A stretch of DNA of 62,000 nt from NCBI GenBank assembly GCA_009746045.1, contig RPFO01000189.1, positions 1 to 62,000 of the forward strand, written 5' to 3'. A program made the position numbers and the translations under genes. A model generated the notes under the pieces. It did no database searches. It was not told where the DNA came from and was given only the letters and a program-made list of their open reading frames with translations. This document shows positions 1 through 13,443 of the stretch, piece by piece. Every line of letters starts with the position of its first letter. The first letter of the stretch is position 1. Source of the stretch: Mesostigma viride (lineage: Eukaryota > Streptophyta > Mesostigmatophyceae > Mesostigmatales > Mesostigmataceae).

Positions 1-3000
1 CCATCGCACGCATCCCCCCTCCCACGCGATCACCCCCATCGCACGCATCCCGCTCCCCACGCGATCACCAACCATCGCACGCATCATCCCTCCCCCACGC
101 GATCACCCCCATCGCACGCATCCTCCCTCCCCACGCGATCACCCCCATCGCACGCATCCTCCCTCCCCACGCGATTCACCCCATCGCACGCATCCCCCTC
201 CCACGCGATCACCCCCCATCGCACGCATCCCCCCTCCCACGCGATCACCCCATCGCACGCATGCCTCCCCACGCGATCACCCCCATCGCACGCATCCTCC
301 CTCCCCACGCGATCACCGCCCATCGCACGCATCCCCTCCCCACGCGATCACCTCCCATCGCACGCATCCCCCTCCCCACGCGATCACCCCATCGCACGCA
401 ATCCCCCTCCCCACGCGATCACCCCCATCGCACGCATCCCCCCTCCCCACGCGATCACCCCCATCGCACGCATCCTCCCTCCCCAGCGCGATCACCCCCA
501 TCGCACGCATCCCCCTCCCTGCGATCACCCCAATCGCCACGCATCCCCCTCCCCACGCGATCACCCCCATCGCACGCATCCCCCCTCCCCACGCGATCAC
601 CCTCGCACGCTCCGATCACCCCCATCGCTCGCATTCCTCCCCACGCGATCACCCCATCGCACGCATCTCCCTCCCCACGCGATCACCCCCATCGCACGCA
701 TCCCCCCTCCCCACGCGATCACCCCCATCGCACGCATCCTCCCTCCCCACGCGATCACCCCATCGCACGCATCCTCCCTCCCCACGCGATCACCCCCATC
801 GCACGCATCCCCTCCCCACGCGATCACCCCATCGCACGCATCCCCCTCCACGCGATCACCCCATCGCACGCATCCCCTCCCCACGCGATCACCCCCATCG
901 CACGCATCCCCCTCCCCACGCGATCACCCCCATCGCACGCATCCCCTCCCCACGCGATCAACCCCATCGCACGCATCCTCCCTCCCCACGCGATCACCCC
1001 CATCGCACGCATCCCCCCTCCCCACGCGATCACCCCATCGCACGCATCCCCCTCCCCACGCGATCACCCCATCGCACGCATCCTCCCTCCCCACGCGATC
1101 ACCCCCATCGCACGCATCCCCCTCCCACGCGATCACCCCCCATCGCACGCATCCCCCTCCCCACGCGATCACCCCATCGCACGCATCCCCCCTCCCACGC
1201 GATCACCCCATCGCACGCATCCTCCCTCCCCACGCGATCACCCCCATCGCACGCATCCCCCTCCCCACGCGATCACCCCCATCGCACGCATCCTCCCTCC
1301 CCACGCGATCACCCCCATCGCACGCATCCTCCCTCCCCACGCGATCACCCCCATCGCACGCATCCCCCTCCCCACGCGATCACCCCCATCGCACGCATCC
1401 CCCTCCCCACGCGATCACCCCATCGCAGCATCCTCCCTCCCCACGCGATCACCCCCATCGCACGCATCCCCCTCCCCACGCGATCACCCCCATCGCACGC
1501 ATCCTCCCTCCCCACGCGATCACCCCCATCGCACGCATCCCCCTCCCCACGCGATCACCCCCATCGCACGCATCCTCCCTCCCCACGCGATCACCCCCAT
1601 CGCACGCATCCCCCCCTCCCGCGATCACCCCATCGCACGCATCCCCCTCCCCACGCGATCACCCCCATCGCACGCATCCCCTCCCCACGCGATCACCCCC
1701 ATCGCACGCATCCCCCTCCCCACGCGATCACCCCCATCGCACGCATCCCCCTCCCCACGCGATCACCCCCATCGCACGCATCCTCCCTCCCCACGCGATC
1801 ACCCCCATCGCACGCATCCCCCTCCCCACGCGATCACCCCATCGCACGCATCCCCCTCCCCACGCGATCACCCCCATCGCACGCATCCCCCCTCCCACGC
1901 GATCACCCCCATCGCACGCATCCCCCTCCCCACGCGATCACCCCCATCGCACGCATCCCCCTCCCCACGCGATCACCCCCATCGCACGCATCCTCCTCCC
2001 CACGCGATCACCCCCATCGCACGCATCCTCCCTCCCCACGCGATCACCCCCATCGCACGCATCCCCCTCCCCACGCGATCACCCCCATCGCACGCATCCC
2101 CCTCCCCACGCGATCACCCCCATCGCACGCATCCCCCTCCCCACGCGATCACCCCCATCGCACGCATCCTCCCTCCCCACGCGATCACCCCCATCGCACG
2201 CATCCTCCCTCCCCACGCGATCACCCCCATCGCACGCATCCCCCTCCCACGCGATCACCCCCATCGCACGCATCCCCCTCCCCACGCGATCACCCCCATC
2301 GCACGCATCCCCTCCCCACGCGATCACCCCCATCGCACGCATCCCCCTCCCCACGCGATCACCCCCATCGCACGCATCCTCCCTCCCCACGCGATCACCC
2401 CCATCGCACGCATCCTCCCTCCCCACGCGATCACCCCCATCGCACGCATCCCCCTCCCCACGCGATCACCCCCATCGCACGCATCCCCCTCCCCACGCGA
2501 TCACCCCCATCGCACGCATCCCCCTCCCCACGCGATCACCCCCATCGCACGCATCCCCCTCCCCACGCGATCACCCCCATCGCACGCATCCCCCTCCCCA
2601 CGCGATCACCCCCATCGCACGCATCCTCCCTCCCCACGCGATCACCCCCATCGCACGCATCCCCCTCCCCACGCGATCACCCCCATCGCACGCATCCCCC
2701 TCCCCACGCGATCACCCCCATCGCACGCATCCTCCCTCCCCACGCGATCACCCCCATCGCACGCATCCCCCTCCCCACGCGATCACCCCCATCGCACGCA
2801 TCCCCCTCCCCACGCGATCACCCCCATCGCACGCATCCTCCCTCCCCACGCGATCACCCCCATCGCACGCATCCCCCTCCCCACGCGATCACCCCCATCG
2901 CACGCATCCCCCTCCCCACGCGATCACCCCCATCGCACGCATCCCCCTCCCCACGCGATCACCCCCATCGCACGCATCCCCCTCCCCACGCGATCACCCC

Positions 3001-6000
3001 CATCGCACGCATCCTCCCTCCCCACGCGATCACCCCCATCGCACGCATCCCCCTCCCCACGCGATCACCCCCATCGCACGCATCCCCCTCCCCACGCGAT
3101 CACCCCCATCGCACGCATCCCCCTCCCCACGCGATCACCCCCATCGCACGCATCCCCCTCCCCACGCGATCACCCCCATCGCACGCATCCCCCTCCCCAC
3201 GCGATCACCCCCATCGCACGCATCCCCCTCCCCACGCGATCACCCCCATCGCACGCATCCTCCCTCCCCACGCGATCACCCCCATCGCACGCATCCCCCT
3301 CCCCACGCGATCACCCCCATCGCACGCATCCTCCCTCCCCACGCGATCACCCCCATCGCACGCATCCCCCTCCCCACGCGATCACCCCCATCGCACGCAT
3401 CCTCCCTCCCCACGCGATCACCCCCATCGCACGCATCCCCCTCCCCACGCGATCACCCCCATCGCACGCATCCCCCTCCCCACGCGATCACCCCCATCGC
3501 ACGCATCCCCCTCCCCACGCGATCACCCCCATCGCACGCATCCCCCTCCCCACGCGATCACCCCCATCGCACGCATCCTCCCTCCCCACGCGATCACCCC
3601 CATCGCACGCATCCCCCTCCCCACGCGATCACCCCCATCGCACGCATCCTCCCTCCCCACGCGATCACCCCCATCGCACGCATCCCCCTCCCCACGCGAT
3701 CACCCCCATCGCACGCATCCCCCTCCCCACGCGATCACCCCCATCGCACGCATCCCCCTCCCCACGCGATCACCCCCATCGCACGCATCCCCCTCCCCAC
3801 GCGATCACCCCCATCGCACGCATCCCCCCTCCCCACGCGATCACCCCCATCGCACGCATCCCCCTCCCCACGCGATCACCCCCATCGCACGCATCCCCCT
3901 CCCCACGCGATCACCCCCATCGCACGCATCCCCCTCCCCACGCGATCACCCCCATCGCACGCATCCCCCCTCCCCACGCGATCACCCCCATCGCACGCAT
4001 CCTCCCTCCCCACGCGATCACCCCCATCGCACGCATCCCCCTCCCCACGCGATCACCCCCATCGCACGCATCCCCCTCCCCACGCGATCACCCCCATCGC
4101 ACGCATCCTCCCTCCCCACGCGATCACCCCCATCGCACGCATCCCCCTCCCCACGCGATCACCCCCATCGCACGCATCCCCCTCCCCACGCGATCACCCC
4201 CATCGCACGCATCCTCCCTCCCCACGCGATCACCCCCATCGCACGCATCCCCCTCCCCACGCGATCACCCCCATCGCACGCATCCCCCTCCCCACGCGAT
4301 CACCCCCATCGCACGCATCCCCCTCCCCACGCGATCACCCCCATCGCACGCATCCCCCTCCCCACGCGATCACCCCCATCGCACGCATCCTCCCTCCCCA
4401 CGCGATCACCCCCATCGCACGCATCCCCCTCCCCACGCGATCACCCCCATCGCACGCATCCCCCTCCCCACGCGATCACCCCCATCGCACGCATCCCCCT
4501 CCCCACGCGATCACCCCCATCGCACGCATCCCCCTCCCCACGCGATCACCCCCATCGCACGCATCCCCCTCCCCACGCGATCACCCCCATCGCACGCATC
4601 CTCCCTCCCCACGCGATCACCCCCATCGCACGCATCCTCCCTCCCCACGCGATCACCCCCATCGCACGCATCCCCCTCCCCACGCGATCACCCCCATCGC
4701 ACGCATCCCCCTCCCCACGCGATCACCCCCATCGCACGCATCCCCCTCCCCACGCGATCACCCCCATCGCACGCATCCCCCTCCCCACGCGATCACCCCC
4801 ATCGCACGCATCCTCCCTCCCCACGCGATCACCCCCATCGCACGCATCCCCCTCCCCACGCGATCACCCCCATCGCACGCATCCCCCTCCCCACGCGATC
4901 ACCCCCATCGCACGCATCCCCCTCCCCACGCGATCACCCCCATCGCACGCATCCCCCTCCCCACGCGATCACCCCCATCGCACGCATCCCCCTCCCCACG
5001 CGATCACCCCCATCGCACGCATCCCCCTCCCCACGCGATCACCCCCATCGCACGCATCCCCCTCCCCACGCGATCACCCCCATCGCACGCATCCTCCCTC
5101 CCCACGCGATCACCCCCATCGCACGCATCCCCCTCCCCACGCGATCACCCCCATCGCACGCATCCCCCTCCCCACGCGATCACCCCCATCGCACGCATCC
5201 CCCTCCCCACGCGATCACCCCCATCGCACGCATCCCCCTCCCCACGCGATCACCCCCATCGCACGCATCCCCCTCCCCACGCGATCACCCCCATCGCACG
5301 CATCCCCCTCCCCACGCGATCACCCCCATCGCACGCATCCCCCTCCCCACGCGATCACCCCCATCGCACGCATCCCCCTCCCCACGCGATCACCCCCATC
5401 GCACGCATCCCCCTCCCCACGCGATCACCCCCATCGCACGCATCCCCCTCCCCACGCGATCACCCCCATCGCACGCATCCCCCTCCCCACGCGATCACCC
5501 CCATCGCACGCATCCCCCTCCCCACGCGATCACCCCCATCGCACGCATCCCCCTCCCCACGCGATCACCCCCATCGCACGCATCCCCCTCCCCACGCGAT
5601 CACCCCCATCGCACGCATCCCCCTCCCCACGCGATCACCCCCATCGCACGCATCCCCCTCCCCACGCGATCACCCCCATCGCACGCATCCCCCTCCCCAC
5701 GCGATCACCCCCATCGCACGCATCCCCCTCCCCACGCGATCACCCCCATCGCACGCATCCCCCTCCCCACGCGATCACCCCCATCGCACGCATCCCCCTC
5801 CCCACGCGATCACCCCCATCGCACGCATCCTCCCTCCCCACGCGATCACCCCCATCGCACGCATCCCCCTCCCCACGCGATCACCCCCATCGCACGCATC
5901 CTCCCTCCCCACGCGATCACCCCCATCGCACGCATCCTCCCTCCCCACGCGATCACCCCCATCGCACGCATCCCCCTCCCCACGCGATCACCCCCATCGC

Positions 6001-9000
6001 ACGCATCCCCCTCCCCACGCGATCACCCCCATCGCACGCATCCCCCTCCCCACGCGATCACCCCCATCGCACGCATCCCCCTCCCCACGCGATCACCCCC
6101 ATCGCACGCATCCTCCCTCCCCACGCGATCACCCCCATCGCACGCATCCCCCTCCCCACGCGATCACCCCCATCGCACGCATCCCCCTCCCCACGCGATC
6201 ACCCCCATCGCACGCATCCCCCTCCCCACGCGATCACCCCCATCGCACGCATCCCCCTCCCCACGCGATCACCCCCATCGCACGCATCCCCCTCCCCACG
6301 CGATCACCCCCATCGCACGCATCCCCCTCCCCACGCGATCACCCCCATCGCACGCATCCCCCTCCCCACGCGATCACCCCCATCGCACGCATCCCCCTCC
6401 CCACGCGATCACCCCCATCGCACGCATCCCCCTCCCCACGCGATCACCCCCATCGCACGCATCCCCCTCCCCACGCGATCACCCCCATCGCACGCATCCC
6501 CCTCCCCACGCGATCACCCCCATCGCACGCATCCCCCTCCCCACGCGATCACCCCCATCGCACGCATCCCCCTCCCCACGCGATCACCCCCATCGCACGC
6601 ATCCCCCTCCCCACGCGATCACCCCCATCGCACGCATCCTCCCTCCCCACGCGATCACCCCCATCGCACGCATCCTCCCTCCCCACGCGATCACCCCCAT
6701 CGCACGCATCCTCCCTCCCCACGCGATCACCCCCATCGCACGCATCCCCCTCCCCACGCGATCACCCCCATCGCACGCATCCCCCTCCCCACGCGATCAC
6801 CCCCATCGCACGCATCCCCCTCCCCACGCGATCACCCCCATCGCACGCATCCCCCTCCCCACGCGATCACCCCCATCGCACGCATCCCCCTCCCCACGCG
6901 ATCACCCCCATCGCACGCATCCCCCTCCCCACGCGATCACCCCCATCGCACGCATCCTCCCTCCCCACGCGATCACCCCCATCGCACGCATCCCCCTCCC
7001 CACGCGATCACCCCCATCGCACGCATCCCCCTCCCCACGCGATCACCCCCATCGCACGCATCCCCCTCCCCACGCGATCACCCCCATCGCACGCATCCCC
7101 CTCCCCACGCGATCACCCCCATCGCACGCATCCCCCTCCCCACGCGATCACCCCCATCGCACGCATCCCCCTCCCCACGCGATCACCCCCATCGCACGCA
7201 TCCCCCTCCCCACGCGATCACCCCCATCGCACGCATCCTCCCTCCCCACGCGATCACCCCCATCGCACGCATCCCCCTCCCCACGCGATCACCCCCATCG
7301 CACGCATCCCCCTCCCCACGCGATCACCCCCATCGCACGCATCCCCCTCCCCACGCGATCACCCCCATCGCACGCATCCCCCTCCCCACGCGATCACCCC
7401 CATCGCACGCATCCTCCCCACGCGATCACCCCCATCGCACGCATCCCCCTCCCCACGCGATCACCCCCATCGCACGCATCCTCCCTCCCCACGCGATCAC
7501 CCCCATCGCACGCATCCTCCCTCCCCACGCGATCACCCCCATCGCACGCATCCCCCTCCCCACGCGATCACCCCCATCGCACGCATCCCCCTCCCCACGC
7601 GATCACCCCCATCGCACGCATCCCCCTCCCCACGCGATCACCCCCATCGCACGCATCCCCCTCCCCACGCGATCACCCCCATCGCACGCATCCTCCCTCC
7701 CCACGCGATCACCCCCATCGCACGCATCCTCCCTCCCCACGCGATCACCCCCATCGCACGCATCCTCCCTCCCCACGCGATCACCCCCATCGCACGCATC
7801 CCCCTCCCCACGCGATCACCCCCATCGCACGCATCCCCCTCCCCACGCGATCACCCCCATCGCACGCATCCCCCTCCCCACGCGATCACCCCCATCGCAC
7901 GCATCCCCCTCCCCACGCGATCACCCCCATCGCACGCATCCTCCCTCCCCACGCGATCACCCCCATCGCACGCATCCTCCCTCCCCACGCGATCACCCCC
8001 ATCGCACGCATCCTCCCTCCCCACGCGATCACCCCCATCGCACGCATCCTCCCTCCCCACGCGATCACCCCCATCGCACGCATCCCCCTCCCCACGCGAT
8101 CACCCCCATCGCACGCATCCTCCCTCCCCACGCGATCACCCCCATCGCACGCATCCCCCTCCCCACGCGATCACCCCCATCGCACGCATCCTCCCTCCCC
8201 ACGCGATCACCCCCATCGCACGCATCCCCCTCCCCACGCGATCACCCCCATCGCACGCATCCCCCTCCCCACGCGATCACCCCCATCGCACGCATCCCCC
8301 TCCCCACGCGATCACCCCCATCGCACGCATCCTCCCTCCCCACGCGATCACCCCCATCGCACGCATCCCCCTCCCCACGCGATCACCCCCATCGCACGCA
8401 TCCCCCTCCCCACGCGATCACCCCCATCGCACGCATCCCCCTCCCCACGCGATCACCCCCATCGCACGCATCCCCCTCCCCACGCGATCACCCCCATCGC
8501 ACGCATCCCCCTCCCCACGCGATCACCCCCATCGCACGCATCCTCCCTCCCCACGCGATCACCCCCATCGCACGCATCCTCCCTCCCCACGCGATCACCC
8601 CCATCGCACGCATCCTCCCTCCCCACGCGATCACCCCCATCGCACGCATCCTCCCTCCCCACGCGATCACCCCCATCGCACGCATCCTCCCTCCCCACGC
8701 GATCACCCCCATCGCACGCATCCCCCTCCCCACGCGATCACCCCCATCGCACGCATCCTCCCTCCCCACGCGATCACCCCCATCGCACGCATCCCCCCTC
8801 CCCACGCGATCACCCCCATCGCACGCATCCCCCTCCCCACGCGATCACCCCCATCGCACGCATCCTCCCTCCCCACGCGATCACCCCCATCGCACGCATC
8901 CTCCCTCCCCACGCGATCACCCCCATCGCACGCATCCCCCTCCCCACGCGATCACCCCCATCGCACGCATCCTCCCTCCCCACGCGATCACCCCCATCGC

Positions 9001-10819
9001 ACGCATCCTCCCTCCCCACGCGATCACCCCCATCGCACGCATCCTCCCTCCCCACGCGATCACCCCCATCGCACGCATCCTCCCTCCCCACGCGATCACC
9101 CCCATCGCACGCATCCCCCTCCCCACGCGATCACCCCCATCGCACGCATCCTCCCTCCCCACGCGATCACCCCCATCGCACGCATCCCCCTCCCCACGCG
9201 ATCACCCCCATCGCACGCATCCTCCCTCCCCACGCGATCACCCCCATCGCACGCATCCCCCTCCCCACGCGATCACCCCCATCGCACGCATCCCCCTCCC
9301 CACGCGATCACCCCCATCGCACGCATCCTCCCTCCCCACGCGATCACCCCCATCGCACGCATCCTCCCTCCCCACGCGATCACCCCCATCGCACGCATCC
9401 TCCCTCCCCACGCGATCACCCCCATCGCACGCATCCTCCCTCCCCACGCGATCACCCCCATCGCACGCATCCTCCCTCCCCACGCGATCACCCCCATCGC
9501 ACGCATCCCCCTCCCCACGCGATCACCCCCATCGCACGCATCCTCCCTCCCCACGCGATCACCCCCATCGCACGCATCCTCCCTCCCCACGCGATCACCC
9601 CCATCGCACGCATCCCCCTCCCCACGCGATCACCCCCATCGCACGCATCCCCCTCCCCACGCGATCACCCCCATCGCACGCATCCTCCCTCCCCACGCGA
9701 TCACCCCCATCGCACGCATCCCCCTCCCCACGCGATCACCCCCATCGCACGCATCCCCCTCCCCACGCGATCACCCCCATCGCACGCATCCCCCTCCCCA
9801 CGCGATCACCCCCATCGCACGCATCCTCCCTCCCCACGCGATCACCCCCATCGCACGCATCCTCCCTCCCCACGCGATCACCCCCATCGCACGCATCCTC
9901 CCTCCCCACGCGATCACCCCCATCGCACGCATCCTCCCTCCCCACGCGATCACCCCCATCGCACGCATCCTCCCTCCCCACGCGATCACCCCCATCGCAC
10001 GCATCCTCCCTCCCCACGCGATCACCCCCATCGCACGCATCCCCCTCCCCACGCGATCACCCCCATCGCACGCATCCCCCTCCCCACGCGATCACCCCCA
10101 TCGCACGCATCCCCCTCCCCACGCGATCACCCCCATCGCACGCATGCTCCCTCCCCACGCGATCACCCCCATCGCACGCATCCTCCCTCCCCACGCGATC
10201 ACCCCCATCGCACGCATCCTCCCTCCCCACGCGATCACCCCCATCGCACGCATCCCCCTCCCCACGCGATCACCCCCATCGCACGCATCCCCCTCCCCAC
10301 GCGATCACCCCCATCGCACGCATCCCCCCTCCCCACGCGATCACCCCCATCGCACGCATCCCCCTCCCCACGCGATCACCCCCATCGCACGCATCCCCCT
10401 CCCCACGCGATCACCCCCATCGCACGCATCCCCCCTCCCCACGCGATCACCCCCATCGCACGCATCCTCCCTCCCCACGCGATCACCCCCATCGCACGCA
10501 TCCTCCCTCCCCACGCGATCACCCCCATCGCACGCATCCCCCTCCCCACGCGATCACCCCCATCGCACGCATCCTCCCTCCCCACGCGATCACCCCCATC
10601 GCACGCATCCCCCTCCACGCGATCACCCCCATCGCACGCATCCCCCTCCCCACGCGATCACCCCCATCGCACGCATCCCCCTCCCCACGCGATCACCCCC
10701 ATCGCACGCATCCTCCCTCCCCACGCGATCACCCCCATCGCACGCATCCCCCCTCCCCACGCGATCACCCCCATCGCACGCATCCCCCCTCCCCACGCGA
10801 TCACCCCCATCGCACGCAT
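1..10819. repeat. 35/36-bp minisatellite, about 305 copies, intron of CSA-like gene
   Basis: Uninterrupted tandem array that continues past the left edge of the window. Each unit carries the core GCGATCACCCCCATCGCACG followed by a C-rich spacer. Two spacer types are interspersed: CCCCCTCCCC (35-bp unit) and CCTCCCTCCCC (36-bp unit), with rare longer C runs. The plus strand of the unit has no stop in any frame, so a pseudo-ORF of more than 3,500 codons runs through it. I do not regard it as coding. The first 1.7 kb is clearly more irregular (small indels, missing bases) than the interior, as expected near an array edge. The right end lies about 25 bp inside the intron that follows the CSA-like exon 10848-10929, so the array is transcribed as a G-rich strand of that gene. 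Confidence 0.97.
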
Positions 10820-10847
10820 CTCGGCAGCGCGTGGAGGCATCACCCAC

Positions 10848-13019
10848 CGGCCAGGAGCGTGTGGTTGGCGGTGGAGGGCGACATGGCCACGCAGTAGACG
10901 CGCGTGTGGAGGGCGAACTCACACGCCACCTGGACAGGGAGTACGTGACCAGACCGGATTATGAGCAGATGCGCACACGTGATGGGGTCCATGAGAATGG
11001 AGAGACATGAGGGCAGGGGGGCAGGGGGGCAGGGGGCAGAGCATCCACCGGCGGGAATGCCAGCTGGATCCTCGCTATCAAGCAAACAGCATGCGACACC
11101 TCTTCCATCTCCCTAAGGCGTGCCACAAGAAGCTCGTGCAGCCGACACCAGCCATGAATCTTCCATCGCCCGTAGGCGTGCAGCATCGAAAGAGAGAAGT
11201 CTGTAGGCAGCCGATGCCATCAATGCTGCCTCCCTTGTGTCCAGTTACAGTATCCAGTCACTCTAGCGCCCCATTAGCAAGGCTCAACGACGGCGCTGTC
11301 AGGTGCTCCAAACTTGTCCACTGCCTGCGCGCGGCGACCGCAGCCTGACAAGAGACCAGCCGGCCAGGTCTGGCGAAAAGACACCCACGGATGCGCCCAA
11401 CCTCACAAGCAACAAGATCGTAACGACAAAGGTATCACATGCGCACCAATTTAGCTGCAGCTTTTACCCCCCGGCCAACCCACAGGACAAGGCTCAGAGC
11501 CCCATGCTGGTGCCCGCCACCGCCTCGCTCCCTTCCGCTGCCACCGTTTGACCCACCCACCTGCAGGGTGTTTGTGTCCCAGACTTTGACCGTCTCGTCG
11601 TAGGAGCCCGTGACAAACATGCCCGTGTCCACCGGGTACCTGCACAACGGGGGGTCAATAATGTGTATGCCAAACAGCGTCAATGAAAGCCGCCCAGGAA
11701 CAAAACGGTCATACAGTTTTGAGTGCATTTTTGTGGGAATATCCTAGTAAGAAGTTCGGAGGATGCCAGGATGGGCTCTCCTTGTGAGGCAGACGCGATC
11801 TGATGGTCGCGACCGGTCACCACCATAGGCAAGGTATGAATACGTACCCGCTATCTACCCGCAAGTCGGCGGACAAAGCCCGTGCCCATATCGGTGAAGG
11901 GCCCACAATTAGGGAAGAGCGAGGGCAAGAGAAAGCAGTACGTGAAGCAGCAACTAAGGAAGCAGCAACTAGGAGCACCCGTCACCCTTACGTCCGCGAT
12001 GCCTTCAAGACCAGCAGCACATGCCGCACCACGGATCCGCCATCAACCTTCACACAACACGCCCAAGCAGAAACCGCTTCTGCCTTACAACTTGCTTCAA
12101 GAATGCGCAAGACGTAAATTCCCAGCTATTTTGGCGACACCTGGCCAGCGCGCACCAGGTGGCGGAGAAAATGCGCAAGCACCGCGCATGACCTGCCACC
12201 TGTTCTAAAACATGATAGCAGCCAGCACGCACCAGATGGCAGAGGAGATGCTGAAGCGGTGCCGCTGGGGGTGGTTCCTGGTGAAGAGGACAGCACAAGT
12301 CGAGGCACAGCAGAGAAACCAAGATCAACGTGGGCATCAGGCAGTGTGCCTGATAAGCAAAACTGACTTCTATGACATGTATGGTAGTTGTTGCCAAAGT
12401 GATTGGGATCACAAAGGGTCATGCAAGGTGCGGCAGCTATTCAAATAATATGGTAGCTAGAAACAAAGACAGGCCTGCGCATGCACATGTTGACTCAGGT
12501 TGATGATTTGCAACTGGGAAAAACAAAACACGCTGGGAAGAAAACAGAACAACCCTAGGCCCTGCGTGGGAGCAAGGACTAGGCCGGAACACTCACCGAA
12601 GGCCACAACCTAACGGCCACTAAGAATCCGACTAGCAAGTAATGGCCACCGTTGTTCGCACGCTAAGCGGGGTATCATGGTGATAAAGGTGATCCAGGCG
12701 ACCAAGGGATGAGGGTGAGGAGATAAGGAAATTGAGGGAGGCGAGGAAGGAGGCCCTTCATCAAGCAGTCGTGCTGCACCTGTCGATATGAAACAGCGGG
12801 TGATGCGCTCTCGTCCAGCTGGTCGTGCCGCGCCCGTCCGCCCCACTGCTTCTGGCATCCCTCCGTGTGCCAGGACCAGGTCCCTTGCCTGGCCTTGCGC
12901 CCCCCCTGGCAGGGTCTCCCTCATTACCGTCATTCTCGCGCTCTTCCAGGGAGGACGCGGAGGATATGCCGTGCAGGTCATACACCGCCACCGTGCTGTC
13001 CACCGCACCCGCAAGCAGG
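10848..13019 (-). CDS. ERCC8: CSA/ERCC8-like WD40 protein, partial (three exons)
   Basis: Minus strand. CSA is the WD40 substrate receptor of a CUL4-DDB1 ubiquitin ligase in transcription-coupled nucleotide excision repair. Exons in gene order: about 12928-13019, giving [18 protein letters not shown] (WD blade, donor GACG|GTAATG); 11561-11639, acceptor GTGCAG, giving [20 protein letters not shown] then DTNTLQ, donor CAG|GTGGGT; 10848-10929, acceptor GTCCAG, giving [20 protein letters not shown] then ANHTLLAG, donor GCCG|GTGGGT. The second and third exons join in phase 0, and the order and spacing match the family, including the WYPxDTGMF and KVWDTNTLQ signatures. The N-terminal exon and the exon that should precede 11639 (around HRYSVxTVQW in relatives) were not found. 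The C-terminal blades must lie left of the window, beyond the minisatellite. The outer boundary at 13019 is approximate. Confidence 0.78.
11640..12927 (-). other. CSA-like intron(s), one expected exon not located
   Basis: This stretch separates two recognised CSA-like exons. Family comparison predicts a short exon here that supplies the residues before WYP, ending in phase 2 with TG. I searched the minus strand for it and found no convincing match. No repeats or mobile-element signatures are visible. Confidence 0.4.
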
Positions 13020-13065
13020 CTGTACCCGCAGGGTTGGGTCGCGGTGCCAACAAGAGGATGTTCCA

Positions 13066-13443
13066 GGAGCCAGAACCAACGGCTCAAGGACAGCCGCAAC
13101 AAGGTGTCTCGGGAGCCAGAACCAACGGCACAAGGACAGCCGCAACAAGGTGTCTCGGGAGCCAGAACCAACGGCACAAGGACAGCCGCAACAAGGTGTC
13201 TCGGGAGCCAGAACCAACGGCACAAGGACAGCCGCAACAAGGTGTCTCGGAAGCCAGAACCAACGGCACAAGGACAGCCGCAACAAGGTGTCTCGGGAGC
13301 CAGGACCAACGGCACAAGAACAGCCGCAACAAGGTGTCTCGGGAGCCCGAACCAACGGCACAAGGACAGCCGCAACAAGGTGTCTCGGGAGCCAGAACCA
13401 ACGGCACAAGGACAGCCGCAACAAGGTGTCTCGGGAGCCAGGG
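13066..13443. repeat. 46-bp minisatellite, 8 copies
   Basis: Eight near-identical 46-bp units, each containing GGAGCCAGAACCAACGGCAC and CAGCCGCAACAAGGTGTCTC. The array starts 46 bp from the CSA-like exon 12928-13019, on its upstream (acceptor) side, so it is probably intronic. Because 46 is 1 modulo 3 and the unit lacks stops in most frames, several overlapping ORFs of 150-280 codons appear on both strands. These are by-products of the repeat. Confidence 0.95.

Noticed and set aside
1-10819. CRISPR-like array
   Set aside because: Direct repeats without unique spacers, in a eukaryotic intron.
261-10964. 3,567-codon open frame through the left minisatellite
   Set aside because: The repeat unit has no plus-strand stop in any frame, and 35-bp units rotate the frame every copy, so openness carries no coding signal. 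It also runs antisense to the CSA-like exon.
12783-12830. Missing CSA exon around [14 protein letters not shown] (minus strand)
   Set aside because: Weak resemblance only, no proper donor and no Trp before the next exon.
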